DNA of 64,000 bases, taken from CADCVW01 sp964251385. Lineage in GTDB: Bacteria > Pseudomonadota > Alphaproteobacteria > Sphingomonadales > Sphingomonadaceae. The translations under genes were made by a program, and so were the position numbers. The notes under the pieces are model-generated. The model ran no database searches. It was not told the origin of the DNA and saw only the letters and a list, made by a program, of their open reading frames with translations. Where the stretch lies: NCBI GenBank assembly GCA_964251385.1, contig CAXUJK010000003.1, forward strand, positions 372,001 through 436,000. The letters are read 5' to 3'. Shown here piece after piece: positions 35,824-46,300 of this stretch. Position 1 is the first letter of the stretch, and every line of letters begins with the position of its first letter.

Positions 35824-37946
35824 GCAGCGCTACACTTGGGCGCCGCGAGCGCCGCCGCGATCTGCGCAGTCACGTCGGCAGCGGCGACCGGGCGACCGTA
35901 ATGCCAACCCTGCAGGTATTCGCATCCCGCGACGCGCAGCATCGCGGCCTGTTCCTCGGACTCGACCCCTTCGGCAACTACCGTCAGGTTCAGAGCGGAG
36001 CTGAGCGCGATCACCGCAAGCGCAACGTCGGCCGCCTCGTTGCTGCCGGCAATACCTTCGACGAAGGAGCGGTCGAGCTTGACCTGATCGAGATTGAAGC
36101 GGCGCAGATAGGCGATCGACGCGTAGCCGGTTCCGAAATCGTCCAACGCGATCTTGATGCCGTGCGAGCGGAGCTCCGCGATGATGGCGGCGGCGGCATC
36201 GGGTCGGCGGAGCAGATAGGTTTCGGTGATCTCGAACTCGAGCCGATCGGCGGGAAAGTCACATTCGCGCAACGTGTCGATGACGCCACCCACGAGCGAC
36301 CGGTCCCAGAACTGGGCAGGGCTGAGGTTCACCGCCAGCTTGTAGGGCCATTCGCGGGCGGCGAGGCAGGCTTCGCGCAGGATGTGCTTGCCGAGCGCGA
36401 TGATGAGGCCGGTTTCCTCCGCCACCGGGATGAAGATGTCGGGTTCGATCGGCCCGCGGGTCGGATGATGCCAGCGCGCCAGCGCTTCGACGCAAGCGAC
36501 GGTGCCGTCGCTGACGCGGACGATCGGTTGAAACGCCACGGTAAGCTCCCCCCGATCGATCGCGACACGGAGGTCGGCCTCGAGCGCCTTGCGCTGGTGC
36601 CGGCCGTCGTCGAGCGTGGGTTCGAACAGGCACCAGCTGTCGCGGCCGCGCGCCTTGGCGGCGTACATGGCGATGTCCGCGCGCCGAACGACGTCCTCGT
36701 ACTCGCATCCGTCGTCACGCGCGATCCCGATGCTCGCTCCGATCGCGATGTCCTGGTCCCCCGTTCGATGCACCCCCCGCACCGCCGACAGGACGCGATC
36801 GGCTAGCTCGCCGAGGTCTTCGTCGCTGGATCCGTCTCCGAGCGCGATCGCGAACTCGTCGCCGCCAAGCCGGGCGAGCAGCGCGCCGGCGGGCGTGACG
36901 CGGCCGAGGCGTTCGCTGGTCTGGCGCAGGAGCGCGTCGCCGGTGCCGTGGCCGTAGGTGTCGTTGACTTCCTTGAACCCGTCCAGGTCCATGTACAGGA
37001 TCGCGTAGCTCGCACTGCGTCGGGACAGGCCGAGCAGATGTTTGACGAACGCGCGGCGGTTCGGGAGCCCGGTCAGGACGTCGTGATTGGCAAGGTGCGT
37101 CGCGCGCGCCTCGCTGGCCTCTAATTCATGGACGTTGAGGCGCGCGCGGCGAAGCACGAATGCGGCGAGGCCCATCAACGCGCAAGCGAACAGGAGCAGC
37201 CACGGCATGAGGCGCGCGCGAAGAGCGGTGCCGGGCCTTGCGGGCGTCCAACGGAGCGAACCCGCGCTGCCGCCGTCGAACGTCGCGAGATCCTGACGGC
37301 CCGGACCCGTTCCGGGCGCACGTACCAGCGTCATCGGCGGACCTTGCGTGCTCTTGGCAACTTCCGCGACGAGCTTGGCGTCTATGCGCTTCGTCATGAC
37401 GAGGTAGCGATGGACATCAGGTGCAACGCGAACCGCGTCCGAACTTGGAGCTATCCGAGAGATGCTGAAGATGACGGGTCCGACCGGAGACCGGCTGATC
37501 CCCGCGACCGGAGAGCCGACGCGCGCGCCTGAGTCCAGATCTCGAGACGCGGCCCGGTAGCCCGGCCCCAGCACGACGCCTGGGTCAGCCTGGGCGCGAT
37601 GGCCGTCGATGGAGGCGTACAATGACCGTCCGGACGCGTCGACGATGAAGCTGGCCTCCTGGCCATTTTGTTCGAACAGGTAGACGCCGATCTCGTCGTC
37701 CGCCCATTTCTCGTCGAAGTCGACGACGAGGCGGCGCGCCGCCTCGTCCCAGACGCTGTAGTCCATGCTAAGGCGACGGACGAAATCGACCTTAGCGCCC
37801 AAGGCAGCGCCCGCCATGCTCGTCTCGCGTGCGGCTTCCATGCGGTCCTGCATGCCGCCCAAGACGAGCACGTTGCCGAACAGCGCTGCGACAGCGCTGG
37901 CGACGATGGCGACGACGGGTGCCACAAACGCGGTGCTGAACTTCAT
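35820..37946 (-). CDS. CHASE4-GGDEF-EAL cyclic-di-GMP protein
   Basis: A membrane protein of about 708 residues. First membrane helix near residue 10-30, CHASE4-like periplasmic sensor (SVWDEAARRLVVDFDEKW and FIVDASGRSLYASIDG), second helix LMPWLLLFACALMGLAAFVL. The GGDEF domain has an intact RLGGDEFAIAL active site. The EAL domain has VEALARWHHP, ITETYLL, DDFGTGYAS and DRSFV, also intact. Both synthase and phosphodiesterase sites look competent. ATG at 37946 was chosen over the one at 38051, which would add 35 arginine-rich residues. It is followed by the porin gene with a 4-base overlap. Confidence 0.92.
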   Translation of the reverse strand: MKFSTAFVAPVVAIVASAVAALFGNVLVLGGMQDRMEAARETSMAGAALGAKVDFVRRLSMDYSVWDEAARRLVVDFDEKWADDEIGVYLFEQNGQEASFIVDASGRSLYASIDGHRAQADPGVVLGPGYRAASRDLDSGARVGSPVAGISRSPVGPVIFSISRIAPSSDAVRVAPDVHRYLVMTKRIDAKLVAEVAKSTQGPPMTLVRAPGTGPGRQDLATFDGGSAGSLRWTPARPGTALRARLMPWLLLFACALMGLAAFVLRRARLNVHELEASEARATHLANHDVLTGLPNRRAFVKHLLGLSRRSASYAILYMDLDGFKEVNDTYGHGTGDALLRQTSERLGRVTPAGALLARLGGDEFAIALGDGSSDEDLGELADRVLSAVRGVHRTGDQDIAIGASIGIARDDGCEYEDVVRRADIAMYAAKARGRDSWCLFEPTLDDGRHQRKALEADLRVAIDRGELTVAFQPIVRVSDGTVACVEALARWHHPTRGPIEPDIFIPVAEETGLIIALGKHILREACLAAREWPYKLAVNLSPAQFWDRSLVGGVIDTLRECDFPADRLEFEITETYLLRRPDAAAAIIAELRSHGIKIALDDFGTGYASIAYLRRFNLDQVKLDRSFVEGIAGSNEAADVALAVIALSSALNLTVVAEGVESEEQAAMLRVAGCEYLQGWHYGRPVAAADVTAQIAAALAAPKCSAA

Positions 37947-38411
37947 CGCCTGCTCGCCGCCTCCCCGAACGCCGGGAGCCCCTCGCCAGCAGCAATCGCG
38001 GTAACGCCGCAATGGTAGCCAAGCTCTTAAGTAACCAGCTCCGGATTGCACGAAGCCACTTGTAACATATTCTTAATTAACTCAGGTTTCCTAAACTCTA
38101 ATCTTTGAACAGGCTTGAGCCGAGGAGGTCAAGTCGCTTGAGCTATCCTGACATCTACTCGGTCCTGTAAACAACTTGTTCATCATCTTACGAACCTTGC
38201 TAGAGGCGCGACTTATCTCATGTGCGATCGCTGGCCTAAACTGATCGCGAGAAATTAGACCACCTTTTCAGTCTGAAATGACCGCGATACGAAAAGCAGA
38301 CGTTTGCGGCTTGACGCCCGCTGGTCAGGGCTTCCATTCCGCGACGCGTTAAGGAGGCGCGGTAAGCAAGATGGTCCGAAGAGTTGGCCGAAGCCCGCGC
38401 TTGGCCGCACA
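37947..38411. other. Intergenic region, AT-rich divergent promoter zone
   Basis: A 465-base non-coding stretch between the divergent GGDEF-EAL and aquaglyceroporin genes. Its centre (about 38035-38290) is clearly richer in A+T than the flanks, for example at 38064-38087, and may hold both promoters. No gene, RNA or convincing operator was recognised, and no arsR-like repressor gene is present here. Confidence 0.5.
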
Positions 38412-39092
38412 ATGACTACCGCCGTTGCGCTGTCCCAGCGGCACCGGCTCGGCGCGGAGGGCTTGGGCTCGTTCTTCCTGTTTGCAACCGTGGTCGGGTC
38501 GGGCATTATGGCCGAGCGCCTCGCCCGCGGGAACGACGCGCTTGCGCTGCTGGGCAACACGCTCGCGACGGCGGCAATGCTGTTCGTGCTGATAACGATG
38601 CTGGCGCCGATTTCGGGTGCGCAGATGAACCCGGCCGTGAGCTTGGTCGCCTACCTGCGCCGCGACATGTCCGCGCGGAATGCTTCCGCGTACATCGCGG
38701 CGCAGTTGATCGGCGGGCTGCTCGGCGTCTGGACCGCGCACCTCATGTTCGATCTGCCGATCCTGCAACAATCGCTCAAGGCGCGACATGGCCTCGGCCA
38801 GTGGACGGACGAGTTCGTCGCGACGTTCGGGTCGATCGTGACGATCGTCGGAACCGTCCGCCACCGGCCCGACTGGATCGCGCCCGCGGTCGCGCTCTAC
38901 ATCACCGCGGCCTACTGGTTCACCTCGTCGACGAGCTTCGCCAACCCGGCGATCACGCTGGCGCGATCGTTGAGCAACAGCTTCGCGGGGATTACACCGG
39001 CCGACGTGCCCGGTTTCGTGCTTGCGCAGCTGGCCGGCGCATTGGCAGGGTCGGTTGTCGCAAGCTGGCTGTTTCCCGACGCGCCCGTCTGA
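38412..39092 (+). CDS. MIP-family channel, aquaglyceroporin of an arsenic locus
   Basis: A membrane protein of 226 residues. Both pore half-helix motifs are present: NPAVSLVAYL in the first half and NPAITLARSL in the second. In many proteobacteria such a channel (AqpS) lies with ars genes and lets arsenite or methylated arsenicals cross the inner membrane. Here the next gene is an arsM remnant, which supports this role. ATG at 38412 was chosen, since the frame upstream has no similarity. Confidence 0.87.
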   Translation: MTTAVALSQRHRLGAEGLGSFFLFATVVGSGIMAERLARGNDALALLGNTLATAAMLFVLITMLAPISGAQMNPAVSLVAYLRRDMSARNASAYIAAQLIGGLLGVWTAHLMFDLPILQQSLKARHGLGQWTDEFVATFGSIVTIVGTVRHRPDWIAPAVALYITAAYWFTSSTSFANPAITLARSLSNSFAGITPADVPGFVLAQLAGALAGSVVASWLFPDAPV

Positions 39093-39127
39093 GCAAGCGC
39101 CGCGACGATCTCATGAGGACCGACGAC

Positions 39128-40176
39128 ATGAACATCGAGAACAGCCGCAACTAGTATGGCCAGGTGCTCGCAGGCTCGGCCGATCTGAGGACGGACGCCT
39201 GCTGCACCACGGAGGCGCCGCCCCCCGCCGTCGGCGCCGCGCTAGCCAACGTGCACGAGGAGGTGCGCGCGCGTTACTACGGCTGCGGGCTCGTCGCACC
39301 GGACGCGATGGAGGGCCTCGCGGTGCTCGACCTGGGTTCGGGATCGGGACAGGACGCCTACCTCCTCGCCCAGATGGTGGGCCCAGGCGGCAGCGTCACC
39401 GGCGTCGACGCGACGCCCGAGCAGCTCGAAATCGCCGAGCGCCACCGGAGCTGGCACGCCGAACGGTTCGGATTCGCGAACACGCGCTTCATCGAAGGCG
39501 ATATCGAGCGGTTGGACGCGCTGGACCTCGCCGACGAGAGCTTTGACCTGATCGTGTCCAATTGCGTGATCAACCTCGTTTCCGACAAGGGGGCGGTGTT
39601 CCGGGCCGCGCACCGGCTGCTGAAGCCGGCGGCGAGCTTTATCTCTCCGACGTTTACGCCGACCGCCGCGTTTCGCCCGCGCTCCTCGCCGATCCGGTGC
39701 TTCACGGCGAATGCCTCGCCGGAGCGCTCTACTGGGGCGACTTCCAGGCGCTGGCGAAAGCCTCCGGGTTCGCCGACCCGCGCCTCGTGACCGACCGGCC
39801 GCTCGGCATCGGCGACGCCGCCGTCGCGGAAAAGGTCGCCGGGCATCGCTTCTTCTCCGCCACCTATCGCCTGTTCAAGCTCGGCGGGCTCGAGCCCCAA
39901 TGCGAGGATTACGGCCAGGCGGTCCGCTATCGCGGCACGATCCCGGGTTCGGAACGTAGCTTCACGCTCGACAAGCATCACGCGATCGAGGCGGGCCGGA
40001 TTTTCCCCGTTTGCGGAAACACATGGAAGATGCTCGCGGAAACGCGCTTTCGTCCGCACTTTGATGTCTTCGGCGACTTCGGCAGACATTACGGCGTGTT
40101 CGCCGGGTGCGGCACGTCGCTGCCGTTCGACGATCGTGATGACGTATCGAGCGGAGCGTTGAGCAGCTGTTGCTAA
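39128..40176 (+). pseudogene. arsM: Arsenite methyltransferase ArsM, two lesions
   Basis: SAM-dependent As(III) methyltransferase. The frame from ATG 39128 meets a TAG at 39152-39154 where the family has tyrosine (SRN-stop-YGQVLAGSADL). A GTG at 39164 could restart it. SAM motif VLDLGSGSGQD, the N-terminal CC pair (DACCTTEAP) and the central Cys (IVSNCVINL) follow. At 39627-39630 one G is missing from what should read CCG-GGC-GGC, so the frame shifts. The other frame continues with GGELYLSDVYADRRVSPALL and ends with VCGNTW and GCGTSLPF, the C-terminal arsenic ligands. Without both lesions the protein would be full length. Confidence 0.88.
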
Positions 40177-40507
40177 GGCGCAGCTAGCGCCTAGACGAGT
40201 TCTGCATTTCATCGACGCCCTTGGCGCCGCTCGGCTCAGTGCCGTGGTGGTCGTGAATTTCACCGGCATCTTGATCCACAATCGGACGCTCAGCGCGCTC
40301 TCACCACCACCCACAAACGGACATTCATTCAGCTTACAATTTCGGGGAAGATCAATCGTAAACAGGCAGCAAACTTCAGAGCATTCTGCCGGCAAGAGGG
40401 GTAAAAATCGCGAGGCTAGAGCCGTTCGGTGATGACAGCTGCCAGGGCCGAGACCTGGTCGGGCAAATCAGTTCATGACGTTACAAGCTTTTAGCTGCTA
40501 AGGATCA
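40177..40507. other. Intergenic region before the metal efflux genes
   Basis: A 331-base stretch between the arsM remnant and the His-rich gene. No gene, mobile element end or clear promoter was recognised. The right part (40380-40505) is richer in A+T and is the likely site of the czc promoter. Confidence 0.4.
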
Positions 40508-40846
40508 GTGGTGCGTCGCTTGCTCGCCTTCGTCATGTGCCTTTTGCTCGCCTCGTCGCTGGGGCTAGGCTCGATCGCCCATGCCAGCGAGCCCATAACA
40601 TGCATCGATACGTCGGCCGCAGAAACCGGCGATCATGTCGAAGGCGACGGCGACCAAGTGCCCACCGACGCTGGCAAGGACTACTCGCACCATCATGGCG
40701 GATGCCATGGCCACCATGTCGGCGTACCGATCGGGTCCGATCATGCGCAGCATAGCTCGGATCGAGATGTAAGCCCTCTTGGTTGGAACAACGATCGGAC
40801 CACGGGCGCGACCGCGGACCCCGCGCTACGCCCTCCCCAAGCCTGA
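40508..40846 (+). CDS. Secreted His-rich metal-binding protein
   Basis: A protein of 112 residues with a signal peptide (LLAFVMCLLLASSLGLGSIAH). The mature part is short and acidic, then histidine-rich (SHHHGGCHGHH and later DHAQH), ending in a Pro-containing tail. Such proteins commonly precede czc/cus efflux genes and bind or buffer metal in the periplasm. No family name is assigned. The start is a GTG at 40508 or 40511, near AGGATCA. Confidence 0.75.
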   Translation: MVRRLLAFVMCLLLASSLGLGSIAHASEPITCIDTSAAETGDHVEGDGDQVPTDAGKDYSHHHGGCHGHHVGVPIGSDHAQHSSDRDVSPLGWNNDRTTGATADPALRPPQA

Positions 40847-40911
40847 CCAACCTTTAGCTCCCGCGCGCTTCGCCGCGCGGGCTTTCAGGTTACGTCAGGA
40901 GTCCATCATCC

Positions 40912-42147
40912 ATGCACCGCATCCTTGCGGCCGTTCTGGCCGCGGCGTCGTGCGCGGGAGCCGCGCAGGCGCAAACACCGGCATTCGCCGCCGGTCCTCC
41001 GTTCACGCTTGACCGCGCGCTCGCGCTTTCCGGCGCGACCTCGCCTTCGATCGAGGCGGCGTCAGCCGGCGTTCGCGCGGCCGACGCGGGCCGTGGCGTC
41101 GCCGCGCTTCGTCCCAACCCCACCATCATCGCCGAGACGGAGAACGTCGTCGGCACCGACCAATATCGAGGCTTGCGCAGCGCCGAGACGACGCTAGGCG
41201 TCGCGTACCCGATCGAGCGAGGCGGCAAGCGATCGGCCAGGGTCGCGCTCGCAGACGCCCAGGGCGGCCGCGCGCGGATCGTGGCGGCCGTCGCCGCAGC
41301 CGATCTACGGCTCGCCGTCACCCAGGCCTATGTCGACGCGGCGGCGACCGAGCGGCGGCTCGTCACCGCGCGCGAGCAGGCCGTCATCGCCCGAGAGGGC
41401 TTGCGGGTCGCCAACGTCCGCGTCCGCGCCGGCCGCGCTTCGCCGCTGGAGGAGCAGCGCGCCGACGTGCTCCGCATCAACGCGGACGCTGCGGTCGAGC
41501 GCGCCGAACGCCTGGCAGACGTCGCGCGTAGCAATCTCGCGCGCCGCGTCGGGCAGCCCGTCACGGGGCCGCTCGACCAGGCATGGTTCGACCGAGTGGA
41601 CGGCTACGGCCCGACGCTGGCGATCGAACCGGCCGCGACGCTCGCGTTGGCGGCGGCCCAGGTCCGGCTCGCGCAGACCTTGCGCATCGCCGACGTGACG
41701 GTGAGCGCGAGCGCGCGGCGGTTGGAGGCGACCAACGACGTCGCCGCGGTGTTCGGCGTGTCGATCCCCTTGACCGTGTTCAACCGCGGCGGTGCGGCCG
41801 TCTCGCAGGCGAGCGCGCAGCGCGACCAGGCGGAGGCGCTGGCCCAGGTCGCCGAGCTGGACGTGGCGCAGGCTATCGCCAACGCGGAGGCCGAGGTCGC
41901 GAACGCCGCGACCACCGCGCGCACGTCGAGCGTTCCGGCGCTAGCGGCGGCGGCCGAGGCCGCCCGCATCGCCCGCATCGGCTACCGCGAGGGCAAGTTC
42001 GGTCAGCTCGACTTGCTCGAAGCCGAACGCACGCTGTCCGAGACCCGCACGACCGCAATCGACGCGCTCGCCACCTACCGCGACGCCCAGGCGCGACGGG
42101 ACCGTCTCGCGACGCCCGCCCCCGCTTTTTCGAGGAATGGACCATGA
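40912..42147 (+). CDS. czcC: TolC-like outer membrane channel of the Czc system (CzcC)
   Basis: Outer membrane factor of 411 residues with a signal peptide (AGAAQAQ). Repeated outer-membrane efflux helices have typical starts (FTLDRALALSGATSPSIEAA and YREGKFGQLDLLEAERTL). Together with CzcB and CzcA it should form a three-part divalent cation pump. Its stop overlaps the czcB start (ATGA). Confidence 0.9.
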   Translation: MHRILAAVLAAASCAGAAQAQTPAFAAGPPFTLDRALALSGATSPSIEAASAGVRAADAGRGVAALRPNPTIIAETENVVGTDQYRGLRSAETTLGVAYPIERGGKRSARVALADAQGGRARIVAAVAAADLRLAVTQAYVDAAATERRLVTAREQAVIAREGLRVANVRVRAGRASPLEEQRADVLRINADAAVERAERLADVARSNLARRVGQPVTGPLDQAWFDRVDGYGPTLAIEPAATLALAAAQVRLAQTLRIADVTVSASARRLEATNDVAAVFGVSIPLTVFNRGGAAVSQASAQRDQAEALAQVAELDVAQAIANAEAEVANAATTARTSSVPALAAAAEAARIARIGYREGKFGQLDLLEAERTLSETRTTAIDALATYRDAQARRDRLATPAPAFSRNGP

Positions 42148-43340
42148 CGACGTTCGCGAAGCGGGCGATGGTGCCCGTCACTCTTGCCTTGATGCTCGCT
42201 GCGTGCGGCGGACAGGAAGCGGGCAACAAGGCCGAGGCTGGCAAGGAGGTTGCCGGCAAAGCCGAGGAGCCCGGCCACGACGAAGCCGAGGGCGAGCGTG
42301 AGGGCGAGGAGGCCGGCACGCCCGAGGGCACAATCGCGCTCACTCCCCAGCAGATCGTCGCGGCGGGGATCACGATCGTGCGGCCGAGCGTAACTGGAGG
42401 CGGCGGCATCTTGACCTTGCCCGCCATCATCGAGGGCGACCCTCAGGGCACGCAGGTCGTATCGGCGGCGATCGGCGGGCGTGTCGTGTCGCTCACCCGC
42501 AACCTTGGGCAGTCGATCGGCCGCGGGCAGACGCTGGCGATCATCGAGAGCCGCGAGGTCGCGTCCTTGAAGGCGGAGGTGGAGGCGGCGGGCGCGCGTG
42601 TCTCGTTGGCGCAGTCGCAGCTTCGCCGCGAGCAGCGATTGTTCGCCGAGCGCGTCTCCCCCGAGCAGGACCTGATCGCGGCGCGCACCGCCGCGACCGA
42701 AGCCGCCATCGCGCTCAGGTTGGCGCAGCAGCAGGTAGCGGCGGCCGGTGGCGGCGGCGGTGCGCTCAACCGCATCGGCATCGCGTCGCCCATCGGCGGG
42801 CAGGTCATCGCGCGCAGCGTCGCCTTGGGGCAGACCGTCGCGGCCGACGCCGAGCTGTTCCGCGTGGCGAACCTGTCGCAGGTTGCGCTGAACCTGTCCG
42901 TGTCGCCCGCCGATGCGAGCCGCGTGCCTGTAGGAACGAACGTCGACATCACGGCGGCCGGGCGGCGCGGGACGGCCCGCGTGACGTTCGTGTCGCCGAT
43001 CCTGGACGAGACGACGCGCCAGGTCCCCGTCATCGCGATCGTCGGCAACCCGACGGGGCAATGGCGCGTCGGCGAGCCGGTGACAGCCGCTATCCGGCTC
43101 CCCGGCGAGACCGGGACCGTCACCATCCCGGCAGGCGCGGTGCAGTCGGTCGAAAACCGGCAAGTCGTGTTCGTCCGAACCCCGACGGGGTTCGCTGCGA
43201 CGCCCGTGACGATCGGCCGGACCAGCGGCTCCAACGTCACAATCACGGCCGGCTTGACCGGCCGCGAGGAGATCGCCGCCGCCAACAGCTTCACCCTCAA
43301 GGCCGAGCTCGGAAAGGGCGAAGCGGAGCACGGACACTGA
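42144..43340 (+). CDS. czcB: Membrane fusion protein of the Czc system (CzcB)
   Basis: Periplasmic adaptor of 398 residues. The lipoprotein signal has a lipobox at LAAC. A Glu/Lys/His-rich linker follows (EVAGKAEEPGHDEAEGEREG), then barrel-sandwich and helical-hairpin domains (from AAIGGRVVSLTRNLGQSIGR to QTVAADAELFRVANLSQVAL) and a beta-barrel. The acidic, His-containing linker is usual for heavy-metal adaptors. It ends in EAEHGH. Confidence 0.9.
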   Translation: MTTFAKRAMVPVTLALMLAACGGQEAGNKAEAGKEVAGKAEEPGHDEAEGEREGEEAGTPEGTIALTPQQIVAAGITIVRPSVTGGGGILTLPAIIEGDPQGTQVVSAAIGGRVVSLTRNLGQSIGRGQTLAIIESREVASLKAEVEAAGARVSLAQSQLRREQRLFAERVSPEQDLIAARTAATEAAIALRLAQQQVAAAGGGGGALNRIGIASPIGGQVIARSVALGQTVAADAELFRVANLSQVALNLSVSPADASRVPVGTNVDITAAGRRGTARVTFVSPILDETTRQVPVIAIVGNPTGQWRVGEPVTAAIRLPGETGTVTIPAGAVQSVENRQVVFVRTPTGFAATPVTIGRTSGSNVTITAGLTGREEIAAANSFTLKAELGKGEAEHGH

Positions 43341-43355
43341 CATGAAAGACTTGGC

Positions 43356-46300
43356 ATGATCGACCGTATCGTCACATTCTCGGTCGAGCGGCGCTGGTTC
43401 GTGCTGCTCATGACCGCCATCGCCGCGATCGTCGGAGGATGGGCACTCGCGCGCCTTCCGATCGACGCGGTGCCCGACATCACCAACAACCAGGTGCAGA
43501 TCAACGTCCGCGCCCCCGCCCTCTCGCCCGAGCTGGTGGAAAAGCAGGTCGCGTTCCCGATCGAGACCGCGCTCGCGGGCGTTCCCGGCCTAGAATACAC
43601 CCGATCCTTGAGCCGCAACGGCTTCGCGCAGGTGACGGCGGTGTTCACGGAAAGCACCGATATCTATTTCGCGCGCGCCCAGGTGGCGGAGCGGCTGCGC
43701 ACCGCCGAGGAGAGCCTGCCGAGCGGGGCCGTGCCCGAGATGGGACCGATCGCGACGGGGTTGAGCGAGGTCTACATGTGGACCGTCCGGCTCGCGCACC
43801 GCGAGGAAGACACGCACAAGCCGGGCGAGCCCGGCATCCAGCCCGACGGCAGCTACATCACGCCCGAAGGCGAGCGGCTCGTCAGCCAGGCCGATCAGGC
43901 GACCTATCTGCGCACCGCCCAGGACTGGATCGTCACGCCGCTGTTGAAGAACACGGCGGGCCTCGCCGGCGTCGACGCGATCGGCGGCTACGTGAAGCAG
44001 TACCAGGTAGTCCCGGACGTGCAGCGGCTTGCGGCGCTCCGCTTGAGCCTCGACGACCTCGCCACCGCCCTGGAGGAGAACAACACCGGCGTGGGCGCCG
44101 GGGTCGTCGACCGCAACGGCGAAGGTTTGGCAGTACGATCGGATGCGCGCGTCGCTAATGCCGACGAGCTGGCACGCACCGTTGTCGCGACCCGCGAGGG
44201 GGTGCCGATCCTCCTTAATCAGGTCGCGACCGTCCAGACCGGCCAAGCCATTCGCATGGGATCGGCATCGGAGAACGGCCGCGAGGTCGTCGTCGGCACC
44301 GCCGTCATGCGGATCGGCGAGAACAGCCGCACCGTCGCGTCGGCGGTCGCCGATCGGCTTGTCGAGATCAACGCATCGCTTCCCACCGACGTCGTAGTTC
44401 AGCCGGTCCTCGACCGCACCGCGCTCGTCAACTCGACGATCGCGACCGTCGCGACCAACCTCGCCGAAGGCGCGTTGCTCGTCATCGTCGTGCTGTTCCT
44501 GTTGCTCGGCAACTTCCGCGCGGCGCTCATCGCTGCGCTCGTCATCCCGATCACGATGTTGTTGACCAGCTTCGGCATGTTGCGGGGCGGCGTGTCCGCC
44601 AACCTCATGAGCCTTGGCGCGCTTGACTTCGGCCTGATCGTCGACGGCGCGGTCATCATCGTGGAGAACGCGTTGCGCCGCATCGCGGAGCGGCAGCATG
44701 AGAAAGGCCAGGTGCTCGACCTCGACGAACGCCTGTCCGTCATCGCGGGCGCGGCGCGCGAGATGATCCGACCGTCCGTGTACGGCCAGGCGATCATCAT
44801 CCTCGTCTATGTGCCGTTGCTGACGCTGACCGGCGTGGAGGGGAAGACGTTCACGCCGATGGCGCTGACCGTCATCATCGCGCTCGTGTTCGCGTTCGTG
44901 CTGTCGATCACCTTCATCCCCGCGATGCTCGCCATATGGCTCAGCAAGCGGGTGGAGGAGAAGGAGGGCCGGATCATTGGCTTCCTCAAATCGCGCTACG
45001 AACCGAGCCTAAAGCGGGCGATGCGGCGCCCAACGCTGACGGTGGGCGTCGCGGTCGGCGCGTTCGTGCTGGCGAGCGTCGCCTATACGACCTTGGGGCA
45101 GGAGTTCCTGCCCCAGCTCGACGAGGGCGACGCGACCGCGCAGATACTTCGCATCCCCGGCACGTCGGTCGACCAGAGCCAGGCCATGCAGTTCCGGGTG
45201 GAGAGCGCCCTCGCCCGTTTGCCGGAGGTGCGGTTCGTGTTCTCCAAAACTGGTACGGCCGAGCTGGCGGCTGACCCGATGCCGCCCAACATATCCGACA
45301 CCTTCATCATCATGAAGCCGCGTGACCAATGGCCCGACGCCAAGTTGCCGAAGGCCGAGCTGGTGGCGAGGATCGAGGCGGCGCTGTCCGTTCTGCCCGG
45401 CAGCGCGTTCGAGATCAGCCAGCCGATCCAGTTGCGTTTCAACGAGCTGATATCGGGCGTGCGCAGCGACGTCGCGGTCAAGGTGTTCGGCGACGACTTC
45501 GACACGATGAATGCGACCGCCAACCGGATCGCGGGCATCATGCGCAACGTGGAGGGCGCGACCGACGTTCGGGTGGAGCAGACCGAAGGATTGCCGATGC
45601 TCGACGTCCGGCCGAACCGCGATGCGATGGCGCGGCTCGGCGTCACCGCGCGCGCCATGCAGGACACGCTTGCCGCCGCGGTCGGCGGACGCGACGCCGG
45701 CATGATCTTCGAGGGCGATCGGCGCTTCGCGGTGACGATCCGGCTCGACGACGCCGCCCGCGCCAACCTCGAGACGCTGGGGCAAGTGCCCGTGCCCACG
45801 CCCGATGGCGCGTTCGTGCCTCTGGCGAGCGTCGCGGACATCGCCGTGACGCAAGGCCCCAACCAGATCAGCCGCGAGAACGGCAAGCGCCGCGTGGTGG
45901 TGCAGGTCAACGTGCGCGGCCGGGACGTCGCGGGCGTCGTCGGCGATGCGCAGGCGGCGATCGGCAGCCAGGTGCGCTTACCCGCGGGCACCTATCTGGA
46001 ATGGGGCGGCGCGTTCGAGAATCTGGCGTCCGCGCGCGACCGGCTCGCCCTCGTCGTGCCCGTGTGTTTCGCGGTCATCATCCTGTTGCTGTACGGCGCG
46101 CTCGGCAGCGTCCGCGACGCCGCAATCGTGTTTACCGGCGTGCCCTTGGCGCTCGTCGGCGGCGTGCTCGCGCTGTTCCTGACGGGCATGCCGTTCTCGA
46201 TATCGGCCGCGGTGGGGTTCATCGCCCTGTCCGGCATCGCAGTGTTGAACGGGCTCGTCATGGTGACGTCGATCCAGGACTTGATGGTGCGGGGCGTCGA

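Noticed and set aside
40177..40507. Possible transposase remnant in the gap after arsM
   Set aside because: Short frames on both strands, but no inverted-repeat ends and no transposase motif.
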